From positions 1,114,001 through 1,178,000 of the forward strand of contig OX442323.1 in the NCBI GenBank assembly GCA_949358305.1: 64,000 bases of DNA, given 5' to 3'. Origin of the DNA: Strigamia acuminata (Eukaryota > Arthropoda > Chilopoda > Geophilomorpha > Linotaeniidae). The translations under genes and the position numbers were made by a program. How positions within the stretch are numbered: the stretch's first letter is position 1; every line of letters starts with the position of its first letter. Under the pieces are notes generated by a model. It did no database searches and was not told the DNA's origin. It saw only the letters and a list, made by a program, of their open reading frames with translations. Positions 22,675 to 33,061 of this stretch are shown in pieces.

Positions 22675-25600
22675 TCAGAATTCAATGGATTTGTCTCTGA
22701 TTATTTTTGAATTCTTGAGTTCAATCAACCTCATGTTACAAACAGGATATGCTGGGTGTACTGGATCCCTGTTACAAAAATCGAATAGACTTAAATCAAA
22801 TACATAATCTTCCGCAACACACCACCTTTTCACATCACTCATAGTTTTAAGCCGGTCATTGCTCGGTGGAATATAGATAACACTGACCCATTCTGTGTAA
22901 CTATCTATTTGGTGTGTTGTGGCTTGTCTCCACCACCTACTCATATCTAAGTCTTGTTTAAGTCTTACGCCCATGTTGTTCTCAGCCGTGAGACTTAAGT
23001 TCTGTTCAATTTTAGTTATTTCATCATCCAATATCGGTTCATTAACCGTTAATTGATATTCATCGTCATTTGTTTTCATTAAAGCAATATTCTTAGCTTT
23101 CTTACATCTTTTCTTACGTCTTTTAGTCTTTAGGCATTCCCCCTCTATCCCAAAGGATTTGTAGTCACTCACACCCGTAGTCTCTATCGGTGTTGGGGAA
23201 ATGTCATCCTCCAGTGACGTCGAAGAGATTTCACAAACTGTCAAGGGATCAAACTGCCCAAACCCTTCATCAGAATTGGGCTCAATTTCCAATGTAAACT
23301 GTTCCAATTTTTCCCTTTCGTTTGCAATTGGCTCAGACTCCTCATGTGTTAACTCTGGAGGGATTTCTATTGGCAAATTATTCTCCTTATTGCTAAAATC
23401 CCTTTCAAACTCCCCCTCTGTCTTAATCATTTTATCCTCGCTTGATGATGGGGAAATTTTATCTTCCACTGTATTCACTAAAGAGGAAGATTCCTGTTCA
23501 CAAGTAAGTCCCTCATAAACCTCTTCATCACTTGTGACAAATGTTTCTAAGTGTTTTCCCTCGTTTTCAATGCTTTCGCACTTATCAACGTAAATTTCTC
23601 CGCTCGGTAACAATGGCAGATTTTCCTCATAAACTCCTTTTCTGTCAACTTCCCTAGGTGTCGACAAACCAACTTTATCAACTCTAGAAAACGCATCCGT
23701 TTCCACTTTGGAATCAACATGTGTCTTTAAGAGATCACATTCAATTCTCTCTAAGAGTTCCCCCTCGTTTTCAATAATTTCACACTCATTAATGTCGACT
23801 TCTTTACTTAACGACAATGGGGGATTTTCTAATTCCAACAAGTCTAATGTTGATGGGGCTTCTTGGTGAGGGGATATTGGCACACCAACCTTCAATGAAA
23901 TTTCAGCTTTCAAACTCTCAATGCAACTATTGCAACTGTTGGAAACTTTCAGAGAGGGTTTCAATTCCCCCTCGTGCCAATAACTCCACTCATGTATCTT
24001 AACATTATTTGACTGAAATACTCTGTTCCTTTCCGGATCCCATATCCGATATTTCCTACCAAATTTTGAATACCCAATTAAGGCACCCACCAAGGAGTGT
24101 TTCAGTCCATCCTTAACATAAAACACCTTAACTTTTGACCCAATACACCTCAGGTGTCGCACAGAAATGCATCTGTTATACAATATATTGTACGGGGATT
24201 TCCAATCCAAACTAATCCTGGGGGTCCTATTCCACAAGTAAACCATTGTGTTGGCCATCTCCAACCACAAATTGCTTGGAAATCCATTTTCCAAAATTAA
24301 AATTTCCACTCTTTCTGTGATATTCTCATTTGTCCTTTTTAAGATGGAATTGACATCTAAATCATCAAATACCTCTTCATCAATTTCAATTCCTCTAACT
24401 TGGGTGAATTCATTCCATTCCTCTTGTGAAGAAGTTATCTCGGGACCTAATCTAATTTTCCTAACTATTTTCTCCATTATTTGTCCAATTTCAAATAACC
24501 ATTCTTGAAATTCACCCAGTACACTCTTCTTTAGCGGTCTTAACCAAACATATTCCGAATGGTCATCAACAAATACGACATATCTGTCTCCCTGTGCATG
24601 TGGGACATCCCAGACACTCAGATGTACCAAATCCAATGTCCCATTTGCTTTATTCATCCGTGTTGGAAGAACATTCTTCTTTGCCAAATCTCCTGTCATA
24701 GGAGAGGTCCCTGTGTTCTCCAATTGAACACCAAAAACATCTTGTGACCCATTCATGGCGTAAACACTTTCCTCATTTAAATACCCCATCCGGGTATGCC
24801 ACAATGAGAATGGAAGAGCCCTGTCCTTGTAAAACTTTTCTTTCCGCTTTGTAACATTTTTAGAACTCTTTTTCTGATTTCTAGCATCAGAATTCAAGGG
24901 ATCATTTGGTTTAATTCTTGTCATACTTGACTTTTGGTTACTCAAACCTCTTTTGGATTTCCCTGAAATCCCCTTTGGAAGACCACTTCCCTTAATTAAG
25001 GTTGCACCATGCAATTTCCTATTGCTAACAAAACCCTTTTTCATATTATCTGGGTCCCCCTCTCTCTTTTCATTCCGAACCCGGTTTGAATGTTCCATTT
25101 CTGTGAATTTAGGCCTAATTTCTTCCTTTGTTTTAACAGAATTAAGGGGGTTACCACCTTTAATTGTGGTGAAATTCAATTCTTTATTTCCTTTTCTAAT
25201 TTGAACCTTGTTCAAATATTCTAAATCCCCGTATCCATGTTGGGATTTGATGTTTTGCACATCATCCATGGCATTCAAAATCACATTTGAATCAACCACG
25301 TTGCTGTTCTGATTACCATCACTAGTGCCCTGCACTTTGTTACTGCTAACCCCATTCGCTTCCCCTTTATGCACATGCATTTTACAAAGTGTCAAAACTA
25401 GATCACTAATGGCCCCTGCCATAACATCAATGTTTTCTGTTAATGCGCTCTTACAGACTAAGTGGGTTAGTAACAATACACTTTTGTCATAATCAAAACA
25501 CAAATCAAATTTCTCTTTTCCAAGAACACTAATTTTCCTTTTCAAGTGTTCATTAAGTGCGTTATACACTGCCTGTCCGTTAAAGACATTCTGTCCATGT

Positions 25601-25776
25601 GTTTCCATCTTCAATTGTGCCTTGTGTGTGTCATCCATTGTCTGCTTGTTGCAGGCATGCACATTGTCTGTTAAAGACCTTCTTATTGCATAAAACACTG
25701 TATGCACAAAACGTGTACCGCTCAACAACACCACACTCACTAATATATTTAGTGATGGCACAAAACACATTTTCAC
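22675..25776 (-). CDS. E4 Copia-derived protein with decayed integrase, no RT
   Basis: 1033 codons without a stop. The N-terminal 270 or so residues show no capsid signature, CCHC knuckle or DTG/DSG protease motif. The middle is recognisably integrase by the framework LWHTRMGYLN, VDDHSEYVW, NGFPSNLW and RHLRCIGSK. However, the zinc-module second His is Tyr and its Cys pair is gone, the second catalytic Asp block (normally TDxGGEF) is replaced, and the catalytic Glu block is unrecognisable. A long acidic linker and an MBD-like remnant follow, and the ORF stops just where RT should begin, 60 bases before the LTR. The frame stayed open while catalytic motifs were lost, which suggests the protein is kept for a structural or decoy role. 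Start choice is uncertain. Confidence 0.85.
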   Translation of the reverse strand: MKMCFVPSLNILVSVVLLSGTRFVHTVFYAIRRSLTDNVHACNKQTMDDTHKAQLKMETHGQNVFNGQAVYNALNEHLKRKISVLGKEKFDLCFDYDKSVLLLTHLVCKSALTENIDVMAGAISDLVLTLCKMHVHKGEANGVSSNKVQGTSDGNQNSNVVDSNVILNAMDDVQNIKSQHGYGDLEYLNKVQIRKGNKELNFTTIKGGNPLNSVKTKEEIRPKFTEMEHSNRVRNEKREGDPDNMKKGFVSNRKLHGATLIKGSGLPKGISGKSKRGLSNQKSSMTRIKPNDPLNSDARNQKKSSKNVTKRKEKFYKDRALPFSLWHTRMGYLNEESVYAMNGSQDVFGVQLENTGTSPMTGDLAKKNVLPTRMNKANGTLDLVHLSVWDVPHAQGDRYVVFVDDHSEYVWLRPLKKSVLGEFQEWLFEIGQIMEKIVRKIRLGPEITSSQEEWNEFTQVRGIEIDEEVFDDLDVNSILKRTNENITERVEILILENGFPSNLWLEMANTMVYLWNRTPRISLDWKSPYNILYNRCISVRHLRCIGSKVKVFYVKDGLKHSLVGALIGYSKFGRKYRIWDPERNRVFQSNNVKIHEWSYWHEGELKPSLKVSNSCNSCIESLKAEISLKVGVPISPHQEAPSTLDLLELENPPLSLSKEVDINECEIIENEGELLERIECDLLKTHVDSKVETDAFSRVDKVGLSTPREVDRKGVYEENLPLLPSGEIYVDKCESIENEGKHLETFVTSDEEVYEGLTCEQESSSLVNTVEDKISPSSSEDKMIKTEGEFERDFSNKENNLPIEIPPELTHEESEPIANEREKLEQFTLEIEPNSDEGFGQFDPLTVCEISSTSLEDDISPTPIETTGVSDYKSFGIEGECLKTKRRKKRCKKAKNIALMKTNDDEYQLTVNEPILDDEITKIEQNLSLTAENNMGVRLKQDLDMSRWWRQATTHQIDSYTEWVSVIYIPPSNDRLKTMSDVKRWCVAEDYVFDLSLFDFCNRDPVHPAYPVCNMRLIELKNSKIIRDKSIEF
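22769..22950 (-). other. Degenerate MBD-like domain in E4
   Basis: The framework (RWWRQ, VIYIPP, SLFDF) remains. The R111 counterpart is His and the RSK-type loop is RLKT, so DNA-contact residues are lost. Confidence 0.55.
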
Positions 25777-25882
25777 TGATTATTTGCAGCACTTTGCACA
25801 AATAAATACACTTTTCCACTTTGGAAAATTCACAAAAACACAATTTTCCCCAACCAAAATGAAGGAGAAAAATAACAATCCT

Positions 25883-26038
25883 CCCGGGGAAATTCTTATA
25901 AGAAGGATTAATACTCGAGTTTGGTCGCCCTGATAGCTTCCGACCGCCAACCTGGTGGCGCGGGACGGCTACCTTGTACCACGGACAAGCCCAAACTGAA
26001 ATAAGACTGCACTTGGGTGACTACCCAAAAGGGTGCAG
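25883..26038 (-). promoter_or_regulatory. Structured leader RNA of E4
   Basis: P1 CTGCAC/GTGCAG (26033-26038 with 26007-26012) is capped by GGGT-AGTC-ACCC. P2 AGTTTGG/CCAAACT pairs 25991-25997 with 25918-25924. P3 GGTAGC/GCTATC encloses GTCCCGCGCCACCAGGT. The 3' hairpin TTCTTATAAGAA is at 25893-25904, next to CCCCGGGA. It lies 107 nt before the first in-frame methionine. It is retained although the coding part is decayed. Confidence 0.78.
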
Positions 26039-27352
26039 AATACACTAATAGGCCCAAACAAAAACTTATAAACTATACAAAGTTTCACGACAACCCAGAA
26101 AATAAACAATAACCCTTTGCTGGCAAGTTGTCTTCTTTGCAGGACTTTTGCGTCGCAAAATCCCTCGTTGACGCCGTTGTAACGTCGCTTGAATCGTTGT
26201 AATTCACTTGTGCACCTGGCACAAGACTTATCTGGTCCCTTCGTTGCACAGATACCCGTCCCGGGCTAATCCGTGATGCGTTTGTGCCCGTCGCACGAAA
26301 CGCGTCCAAAAATCTCGTAATGTTCGCCAAAAATCCCGAAACGTCGCTGAAACGTTTGTTGCAACCTCGTAGATCGTCCAATCGACGAAATCCCACGTGG
26401 AAATAATCCTACGACGTGTTGCAGACGATTCTCCAAGCTTTTCCGTGTTCACACGTGTGGCGCCATCTTGAATTTGGCTGCCCAGCACATCTCGGCAAAA
26501 ATACAACGCAAATTAATAATAAATCGATTAATACAAATGTCCTACTGTCTCTAGGAAATCCAATCGTGTTCCTACACGATTCCACAGCCGAATTCCACTC
26601 GTCTCTTGATGAATTTCGACGCTTTATCGTCGAATGCGACGCCGTTCTCGTCGCCGCCGAAAAATGCTCGTTTCCGACGAAAAACAATTCGATTTATTTC
26701 CAAACCGCTTCCTATCGCTTCCTGGGATCCTTATGTGGTCCCACGTTGTAATTTCCAGTGCTGAGAGACGTTAAAACTGGCGAAAACACTCGTAATGTGT
26801 TGGCGAAATATGTTCGCGCACGTCGCCGGTCAAAAATCCTCGTTTCGACCAAAAATTGCCCTCGAATCAACTCGAAACCGCTTCCAAACGATCCGCCGTG
26901 CCTTTTTGCACTAAAACGATGCCAAATCCAGCGTTGTAAACCGCTGGGCGACCTGGAAACAGTCTAAACACGGCCACTTCTGAAAAATACACTGAGCGTC
27001 GCCATTTTGAAAACATACGTCATCGTGGCTTTCGTCTCGTCGAAAATAGGTGTTATTTTCACCAAATTAATCGCAAATTAAACGACAATTGTTCCTACTG
27101 TCTAGGCAAACACTCCCACGATGATTCCACGTCGTTTTTCCTCGAAAAACGTCTAAAACTGCCTCGTTCACTTCCGTTCGCTTTCCTGCGCTACTGAGCA
27201 CGCGAATCCTCGATCGCCGTGCCGCGAAAACGTCCTCCAATGCCGCCCGTCGTTCCGCGAATCTCCGGTCACGCGCACTCGACGTTCTCTGCCAGAAAAT
27301 CGTCGCGAATTCGAATTTTAACGTTGTAGCAACGTTAAACACTCACCAAACC
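26039..27352 (-). other. E4 long untranslated leader
   Basis: About 1.3 kb between PBS and structured RNA. The short open frames are not conserved with other elements and no gene is supported. It shares only the GTCGTGAAACT block near 26070-26090 with the E2 and E5 leaders. Confidence 0.6.
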
Positions 27353-27366
27353 ACCCTCTGCTACCA
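27353..27366 (-). promoter_or_regulatory. E4 primer-binding site (initiator tRNA-Met)
   Basis: Element strand TGGTAGCAGAGGGT, directly abutting the LTR with no spacer. Confidence 0.87.
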
Positions 27367-27805
27367 TGTTGACTAATAGGCAGGTGAGTGTATCAAATAA
27401 TAGGCAGGTTTTCAAAACTTGCACTTGAACAGTCATGCAAGTGGCCATTTTATTTCAGGCATCACAAGTGAACTAAAAGTTACATGCATAGAGGCTATTT
27501 TGCACTCTATATCTAAGAATAGGACAAATCAAAGTTAAACATAAGTTGATTTGTCCTGTACAAATGCTAAGAACAGAACAAATTGTCAAACATAAATTGC
27601 TCATTTGAGCAGACGACACAACAATTGAACACCGCAGTATATGAGCCGCTTGCGATATAGAAACACGCGAGATAAAAACCAGAATCAAGCGACTCTCGAC
27701 CTCGAGACAAAATACGGTTAAACACTTGATGTATCGCAGTCGCATTTAACCGAAATCACGCGACTTTAGCTGACCGACACCATATGCCTGCTCCAAATAC
27801 CAACA
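27367..27805 (-). repeat. E4 5' LTR
   Basis: Copy of 22177-22615 at a constant offset of 5190. Confidence 0.93.
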
Positions 27806-28180
27806 ATCTTCGCCCTGCTCTAGGCGCAAATTCAAAAATTCGCGGCGCATGGCTGCCTGTCGTGCGCGAGATGATGGCGCATAAATGTTGGCTAAAATGT
27901 CCCATGCTTCCTTCGGGGTTTTACAATCATCTAGCGCAGACTTCTTCGCCTCGCTTACAGAACAGTATATTAAGCCTAATGCCTTGGCTTTACGACGCTT
28001 GTATTTCTTCTTTTCCTTGTCACCCGCGGTTTTAAGGAATTCTGCCTCTTCTTCTTCAGTTACGTGTTCCCATAACTCTTCACTTCTCAGCACCATGCGC
28101 ATTGAGCGCTGCCATAGTTCGTAGTTTCCTACGCTGAGAATCGGAAGGCGTCCGGAATTGGCTTCGACGGATTTTGACAT
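27806..28180 (-). CDS. E3 Gag N-terminal part
   Basis: First 125 codons of the E3 polyprotein, starting MSKSVEAN at 28180. It shows UBN2-type Copia Gag features: W-Q-R-S-M, ELWEHVT, a Lys/Arg-rich KKYKRRKAKALG and ARQAAMRREFLNLRL, closely parallel to E2 and E5 Gag. It is interrupted by E4 at ATCTT and resumes in phase at 22171. Confidence 0.9.
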
Positions 28181-28342
28181 AATGACGTGGAGCTACGAAA
28201 CAATCCGAAGCGAAGCACACAGGACGGAAAATGGTACAATTGATGAACTTGACGGTCTCGGAGCACAATATCGCGTTGCACAACACAAATACGGCGCACT
28301 AATCGGAGCACTGTCAAAGCGGATATCAATCGAATTGGGCGA

Positions 28343-28479
28343 CCACTTCTGAAGTGGCCAAATAACCCTAGCCAGCCAACACACAGGGGTCCGTTCGCCT
28401 GCCTGGAGGCGCGGGAGTACCTGTTGGCCACGGTAAGCACTGGCTAGGAATGAGTTAATGCGGTAGTTCCGACTGGAAC
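28343..28479 (-). promoter_or_regulatory. Structured leader RNA of E3
   Basis: P2 CCTAGCCAG/CTGGCTAGG (28440-28448 with 28367-28375) is nine perfect pairs. P3 ACAGG/CCTGT encloses CTCCCGCGCCTCCAGG. The 3' hairpin CCACTTC/GAAGTGG is at 28343-28357. P1 is reduced to GTTCC/GGAAC (28466-28479). It lies about 160 nt upstream of the E3 start codon. Confidence 0.75.
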
Positions 28480-29017
28480 AGAAGAGCAAAAACTATTCTA
28501 AAGGACCCACAAAAACTTAATACGACCTTAAATACTAACAAGCTAATTACGACAACTGAAAGGCAAGTATTAATTAGTGTGATGAGACGTTGCGCCAATA
28601 TTCGAGAATCGAAAATGGCGTTGTTGCGCATTTAAAATGCGAAAATCCTGGAAAATCGTCGTAACAACGACCGTACACTGTGTACGAGGTCGGGATATCC
28701 AATTCGTCGTTCACGCTGTGTAAAGCGGGTTTCCAACGTCGAATCTCGTTGGAAAACGGCGAAAATCTGAAAATAAATTGAAATTCGTCTCGAAAATTGC
28801 GAAACCCGCAGAAATTCGGACGAAATTAAATGAAAAATCGTAGAGCTGGTCGTGCAGACTACGTGAGAACGTCGGCGTGTCGTCTCGAACGTTCTAGAGA
28901 CGAAAATCGTCGCGGAAATCGACGCAATCTGCAAATAGAAAATTTATCGCAAATTCGCGAATTTCGCGAAAATGGCGATAAAATTAGCGGTTTCGGCGTG
29001 CTGCAAGGATAGCAACC

Positions 29018-29031
29018 ACCCTCTGCTACCA
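29018..29031 (-). promoter_or_regulatory. E3 primer-binding site (initiator tRNA-Met)
   Basis: Element strand TGGTAGCAGAGGGT, two bases from the 5' LTR. The leader between 28480 and 29017 holds no gene. Confidence 0.87.
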
Positions 29032-29033
29032 CT

Positions 29034-29502
29034 TGTAGCAGAGGAGTGCGCTCACAGTATAAAATACTGTGTGTGGAAGCGAGTTTAAATGCCGAAACAC
29101 GGCTAACATGAGCGCAATGACGTGCGCGCACCTCCAGCGCTTGAAAATGGTGGAAAATGAAGTCACTGCACTCTAAAGTGCTCATATATAGCAAACACAA
29201 TGTAAAATAAACTAAATGTTTAATAAAAACGAAAATGCTTACATAATTTGGTCCATTTAGATGGAGAAAATACATGAGTGCTTGCTGGCATGCAAGCGGC
29301 CATTGTGATTGTGAAAAACATACAAGTGACACCATCTGGTGTTGGAAAAAGTAAACTAATACTAACATGATGCAGGCAGCATTATGCCCAATGTTAAATA
29401 ATGAAATAAATCCTAATAAATACACTAGGCTGCATAATGCAGTAATACTTTAAGAAATGCGCAAAACAAGTACGGAGGACTGTTTGGCATCGATAAACAA
29501 CA
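29034..29502 (-). repeat. E3 5' LTR
   Basis: Uninterrupted 469-bp LTR. It also shows the undisturbed target site of E2 (ACCATCTGG near 29331). Confidence 0.94.
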
Positions 29503-30060
29503 AAAACGAGTCGAATACGATTTCGCGTTGAAGAAGGGCAAAACTCGTATTCGACTCGAAAACGAGTCGAATACGATTTCGCGTTGAAGAAGGGCAAAAT
29601 TCGCATTCGACTCGAAAACGAGTCGAATACGATTTCGCGTTGAAGAAGGGCAAAACTCGCATTCGACTCGAAAACGAGTCGAATACGATTTCGCGTTGAA
29701 GAAGGGCAAAACTCGTATTCGACTCGAAAACGAGTCGAATACGATTTCGCGTTGAAGAAGGGCAAAATTCGCATTCGACTCGAAAACGAGTCGAATACGA
29801 TTTCGCGTTGAAGAAGGGCAAAACTCGTATTCGACTCGAAAACGAGTCGAATACGATTTCGCGTTGAAGAAGGGCAAAACTCGTATTCGACTCGAAAACG
29901 AGTCGAATACGATTTCGCGTTGAAGAAGGGCAAAACTCGTATTTGACTCGAAAACGAGTCGAATACGATTTCGCGTTGAAGAAGGGCAAAATTCGTACTC
30001 GACTAGAAAGCGAGTCGAATACGATTTCGCGTTGAAAAAGGGAAAAACTCGTACGCGATT
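29503..30060. repeat. 56-bp satellite, right array, part after E3
   Basis: About ten 56-bp units, orientation inverted relative to 6445-7100. Together with 9966-10094 this makes about 12 units, the same number as on the left. The last units are more diverged (AAAAAGGG, ACTAGAAAG), marking the array edge. Confidence 0.94.
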
Positions 30061-30065
30061 CAGTG

Positions 30066-30677
30066 AAACTAAATTTACATGTGCGCGTTGACGCGCGCGA
30101 TTCGTGTGTTCTACGTGAGTAAATAGAGTGCGCGTCACATATGAATACGAAATGTCGACCATGCGTCGCCACGATGCCAGTGGACGAATTCTGCGAATTC
30201 GTGCAAACGCAGAAAGTTAAAAATATTCAAATTTGACGCCCACGATGACACGTTCGTAGTAGACGCCTCCACAACTGCTTTTGAAAAGAATTTGATAAAT
30301 GTTTGGAAATAATATTTAGGATTTTCTTTAATCATATCAGGAAACTGAAAACAGAAATAAAGTTTATACATTGGAAATTTTTTATAATAAAATTACGTAT
30401 TAAACATTATATAGCGTGAGAATGGACACTTTGATATGAAAGCGAATATTTTCGAAATTAAAACAATTATTTTCAAAGTTAAAACGACTATTTTCGAGTA
30501 TTGTTAATTCAAAACGACGTGCAGCATGGGAATAAAAAAAATTAATTGAGACGCGCTTATGACACGCGCTGCACAGCCTCACGAATCCTAGAGGCATCCT
30601 TCCACAACTATACGCGTGGGCCCTGACGCGGTCGTCTAGACGAGCGCATCTGGACGCGCACATATGAATGCAGCTTT
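30066..30677. mobile_element. Non-autonomous terminal-inverted-repeat element, copy 1 (diverged)
   Basis: Same family and orientation as 48681-49348. Its ends (ATTTACATGTGCGCG left, CGCGCACATATGAATG right) are imperfect inverted repeats. Shared internal blocks include AGTGGACGAATT, AAATATTCAA, GCATGGGAA and GCTGCACAGCCTC. No transposase frame is seen. Borders are good to a few bases, and I could not identify a target duplication, so the superfamily is open. Confidence 0.6.
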
Positions 30678-30976
30678 ACGCGATCACATTGCGACGCAAA
30701 GTCGTCCACGACTCCAATATGCATCCGCGCGTAGTCGCGCTGCAATACGGAATGCGCTCACGACTCCAATGCACGGTTTTTGGGCGTTTTTGGGCGTTTA
30801 TTAAACATTTTTTGACGTTATTACGTGTGATCGCGCGTATATTTTGTTGACGAGAAAGAAAAAAAAAATTCCTCAAAAGCCGGACCAAGGTTTCGATACA
30901 GTACGCTAATTTATCTTTTATTTTTGCAATGTGTGCGCGTCCAATACAAGCATAAAACTAGCGCGAGAATACCGCG

Positions 30977-31171
30977 ATGGACGACCGATCGCAACTGCTG
31001 TTCCGCATGGCGTTTGTCCATCTCCCGACCTGGAAGGAGAGAAAAATAGAACGCCAATTCGGTCTCAGTCCTGCCAACGGGACCCGACAGTCAGTGGCTA
31101 AAAAGCACACCAGACAACAGGTGATACACGAAATCAACGACAGGTGTCCCAAACTTTTCACACAATCATGA
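30977..31171 (+). CDS. Possible 64-residue ORF, unknown
   Basis: MDDRSQLLF... to ...CPKLFTQS, basic and hydrophilic, with no recognised domain. An in-frame stop lies 18 bases upstream of the ATG. It could be a small gene, a terminal exon or chance. Nothing else is supported in 30678-31400 apart from a simple repeat at its end. Confidence 0.25.
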   Translation: MDDRSQLLFRMAFVHLPTWKERKIERQFGLSPANGTRQSVAKKHTRQQVIHEINDRCPKLFTQS

Positions 31172-31329
31172 TTGTTCCACAAAGCCGAACCGAACACGAC
31201 AAATAATTTAACAAACAAACAGTAATAACAACGATGTTAAACCACTTGTTTGATGATGAAATTGTACGACAACTACTATTTATTTATTTAATTAAAACAT
31301 AACAACACACGAAAGAAGAAATAAAGAAA

Positions 31330-31400
31330 AAGAAAAAAATAAAATAAAATAAAATAAAATAAAATGAAATAAAATAAAATAAAATAAAATAAAATAAAAA
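31330..31400. repeat. AAAAT-type simple repeat
   Basis: Tandem AAAAT/AAATA pentamers downstream of the minus-strand gene's stop. AATAAA-like signals on the minus strand lie just beyond, near 31281-31293. Confidence 0.9.
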
Positions 31401-31415
31401 ATTCGAATGATCTGT

Positions 31416-32544
31416 CTAGTCGACATTGTCATCGTCATCATCTTCACCATCGTCACTATCACCATCGTCACTATCACCATCGTCACCATCACCATCGTCA
31501 CTATTAACATCGTCACCGTCGTCGTCATCATCAATTACCCTCTGAAAAGAAAGAAAAAATAAGAGAAACAATCAAAAAAGGTGGATGTGCACCAAAAATG
31601 TTTACCGGTTGGCAGACCCGTTGCTGAAACTTGTACAGCGATTCGACAGACTTGATCGAAGTCAACGCCATCAAATCGACACACTGAAAATTATCAAACA
31701 AAAATGAATGTACATGAAAGGTCGAAAAGTGGTCGCGCGCGTCATCGTGCGTTTTATTCTTACCTTGCCAGACAATTTCTTTAACACGGATTCCACCGTG
31801 TCCGCCGCAATAGACGATAAAAGAATGCCACCATCGCGCGTTTTCTCGGCGACCGGTTCGACATCATCCCGCTCCCGCTGCTCCCGTTCCCCTGATCTCG
31901 CCTCCGCCACCTCCACTTCGCCCATAGCCACTTCAACTTCCGCTTCCACTCCATCCACGTCCATCTCTCTATCCTCCTCGGTTATCTCCACCTCCACTTC
32001 CATATCATACACATCTGTATCGACCCAGTCCAGGTCGCTTTCCATCTGCTTCAACTTCTTCTCCATTGATCTCAACCGACCTATCATCTCCTTCCTGCCA
32101 CGCCACCTCCAACCCATGTACTCTTCGATCCTCTCAATTTGTTTGGTTGTCCCCGTGAATCTCTTTGCTAGAGTCCACGCGATCTCCCTGGCTTTTTTCG
32201 CCGCCCCCGCCACCGTCTTTTTCTCGCGCTGCGGCGGTGGCAGCAGTGGCGACGCCTCTCCTCGACACGACTTGAAAGAGAGAAAAAAGACAAACGGATA
32301 AAAAAAAAACGGATGAACAAATAAATAGATTGATGACAAATAAAGCAAACGAACGAATCAGTACCTCGTTAACTTGCGCCGGGTCTTCCATCTCCCCATC
32401 ACCCACTAAACAAGCGCGTTTAGATGGAATAGGATCTATTTTTGACGGCGTGTCGGTCAATGGCACAGCGGACGACAAATTCGATGTAGTCGTCGTTTCC
32501 TCTTCCCCATCCCCTCCAATCTCTCTGTTTTTCTCCGTAGCAAC
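31416..32544 (-). CDS. Spliced gene for acidic coiled-coil protein, unknown
   Basis: Four phase-compatible minus-strand exons: 32544-32365, 32270-31764, 31683-31606 and 31541-31416 (stop TAG), each joined by an AG acceptor and GT donor in phase 0, giving 296 residues plus an unlocated first exon. The protein has a Ser/Thr/Pro-rich start, a basic helical segment (RGRKEMIGRLRSMEKKLKQM), a long Glu/Asp/Val-rich stretch, and an extremely acidic Asp/Gly/Ser tail. I recognise no domain family. A candidate first exon is the MSERVSE segment at 32741-32721 with a weak donor. Its low-complexity, charged character resembles the two minus-strand genes near 60-62.5 kb. Confidence 0.6.
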
Positions 32545-32548
32545 CTGT

Positions 32549-32561
32549 AAAAAAAGAAAAG

Positions 32562-32592
<31 letters not shown>

Positions 32593-33056
32593 GTGAGGAA
32601 GATGGAGGTTATATAAATGAATAAAACCTGAACAAAGGAAAACGAATGGGACGTAAACTCAGTTTCGATCTCTGTTAACGACGGACGAAACGTCCAATGG
32701 ACGTTAGTCACACGCATCACCTCGCTCACTCGCTCACTCATTCACTCATTCGCTCACTCACTCACTCGGGACTGTACGTTTGACAAAAATTCGTGATAAA
32801 AATTACCCCAATTACATTAAAATCTTCTATCAATTGTGGTACTAAGGCGTCCATGATGTTGGGTGGTTAGTTCTGCATCCAGGAGGCATAGACAAGACCA
32901 ATCACGACTCTGCTCATTGTTGGCCAATCAAATCGCTTCGTACGATGGCGCCAAATTCGATTGTTGGACTGCTTTCTATCGTGTTTTAGAGATTTTTGAG
33001 AGAAATCTTACGACGAGAAAACTCTTCTCTTTTTTTTTCATGGAAAGACACACGGG
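32549..33056. other. Region between coiled-coil gene and E5
   Basis: Holds a poly(A) run (32561-32591), CTCA/CTCACT-type simple repeat (about 32725-32768) and unique sequence up to the E5 target duplication TTAAC at 33057-33061. No gene is supported beyond a possible first exon of the neighbouring gene. Confidence 0.5.
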
Positions 33057-33061
33057 TTAAC

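Larger units (their letters stand above)
22177..27805 (-). mobile_element. Defective Copia element E4 with long retained ORF
   Basis: 5629-bp element inside the E3 gag, flanked by ATCTT at 22172-22176 and 27806-27810. LTRs at 22177-22615 and 27367-27805 (439 bp) translate identically over 90 codons, so the insertion is recent. PBS, structured leader and polypurine tract are kept. The internal ORF lacks a recognisable protease, RT and RNase H. It must have been mobilised by proteins from another element. Confidence 0.93.
10095..29502 (-). mobile_element. Copia element E3 with two nested elements
   Basis: Outer element flanked by AAAAC at 10090-10094 and 29503-29507. Its LTRs are 469 bp each: the right copy is whole, and the left copy is 302 + 167 bp split by E2. 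Its single gag-pol frame is split by E4. Removing E2, E4 and one copy of each target duplication leaves a complete element of about 6.8 kb, with PBS, structured leader, one continuous reading frame and polypurine tract. E3 entered the satellite first; E2 and E4 entered E3 later. Confidence 0.93.

Noticed and set aside
29034-29502. E3 5' LTR as a solo LTR of another element
   Set aside because: It pairs with the split LTR at 10095-10396 and 17348-17514 in length and shares the AAAAC duplication.
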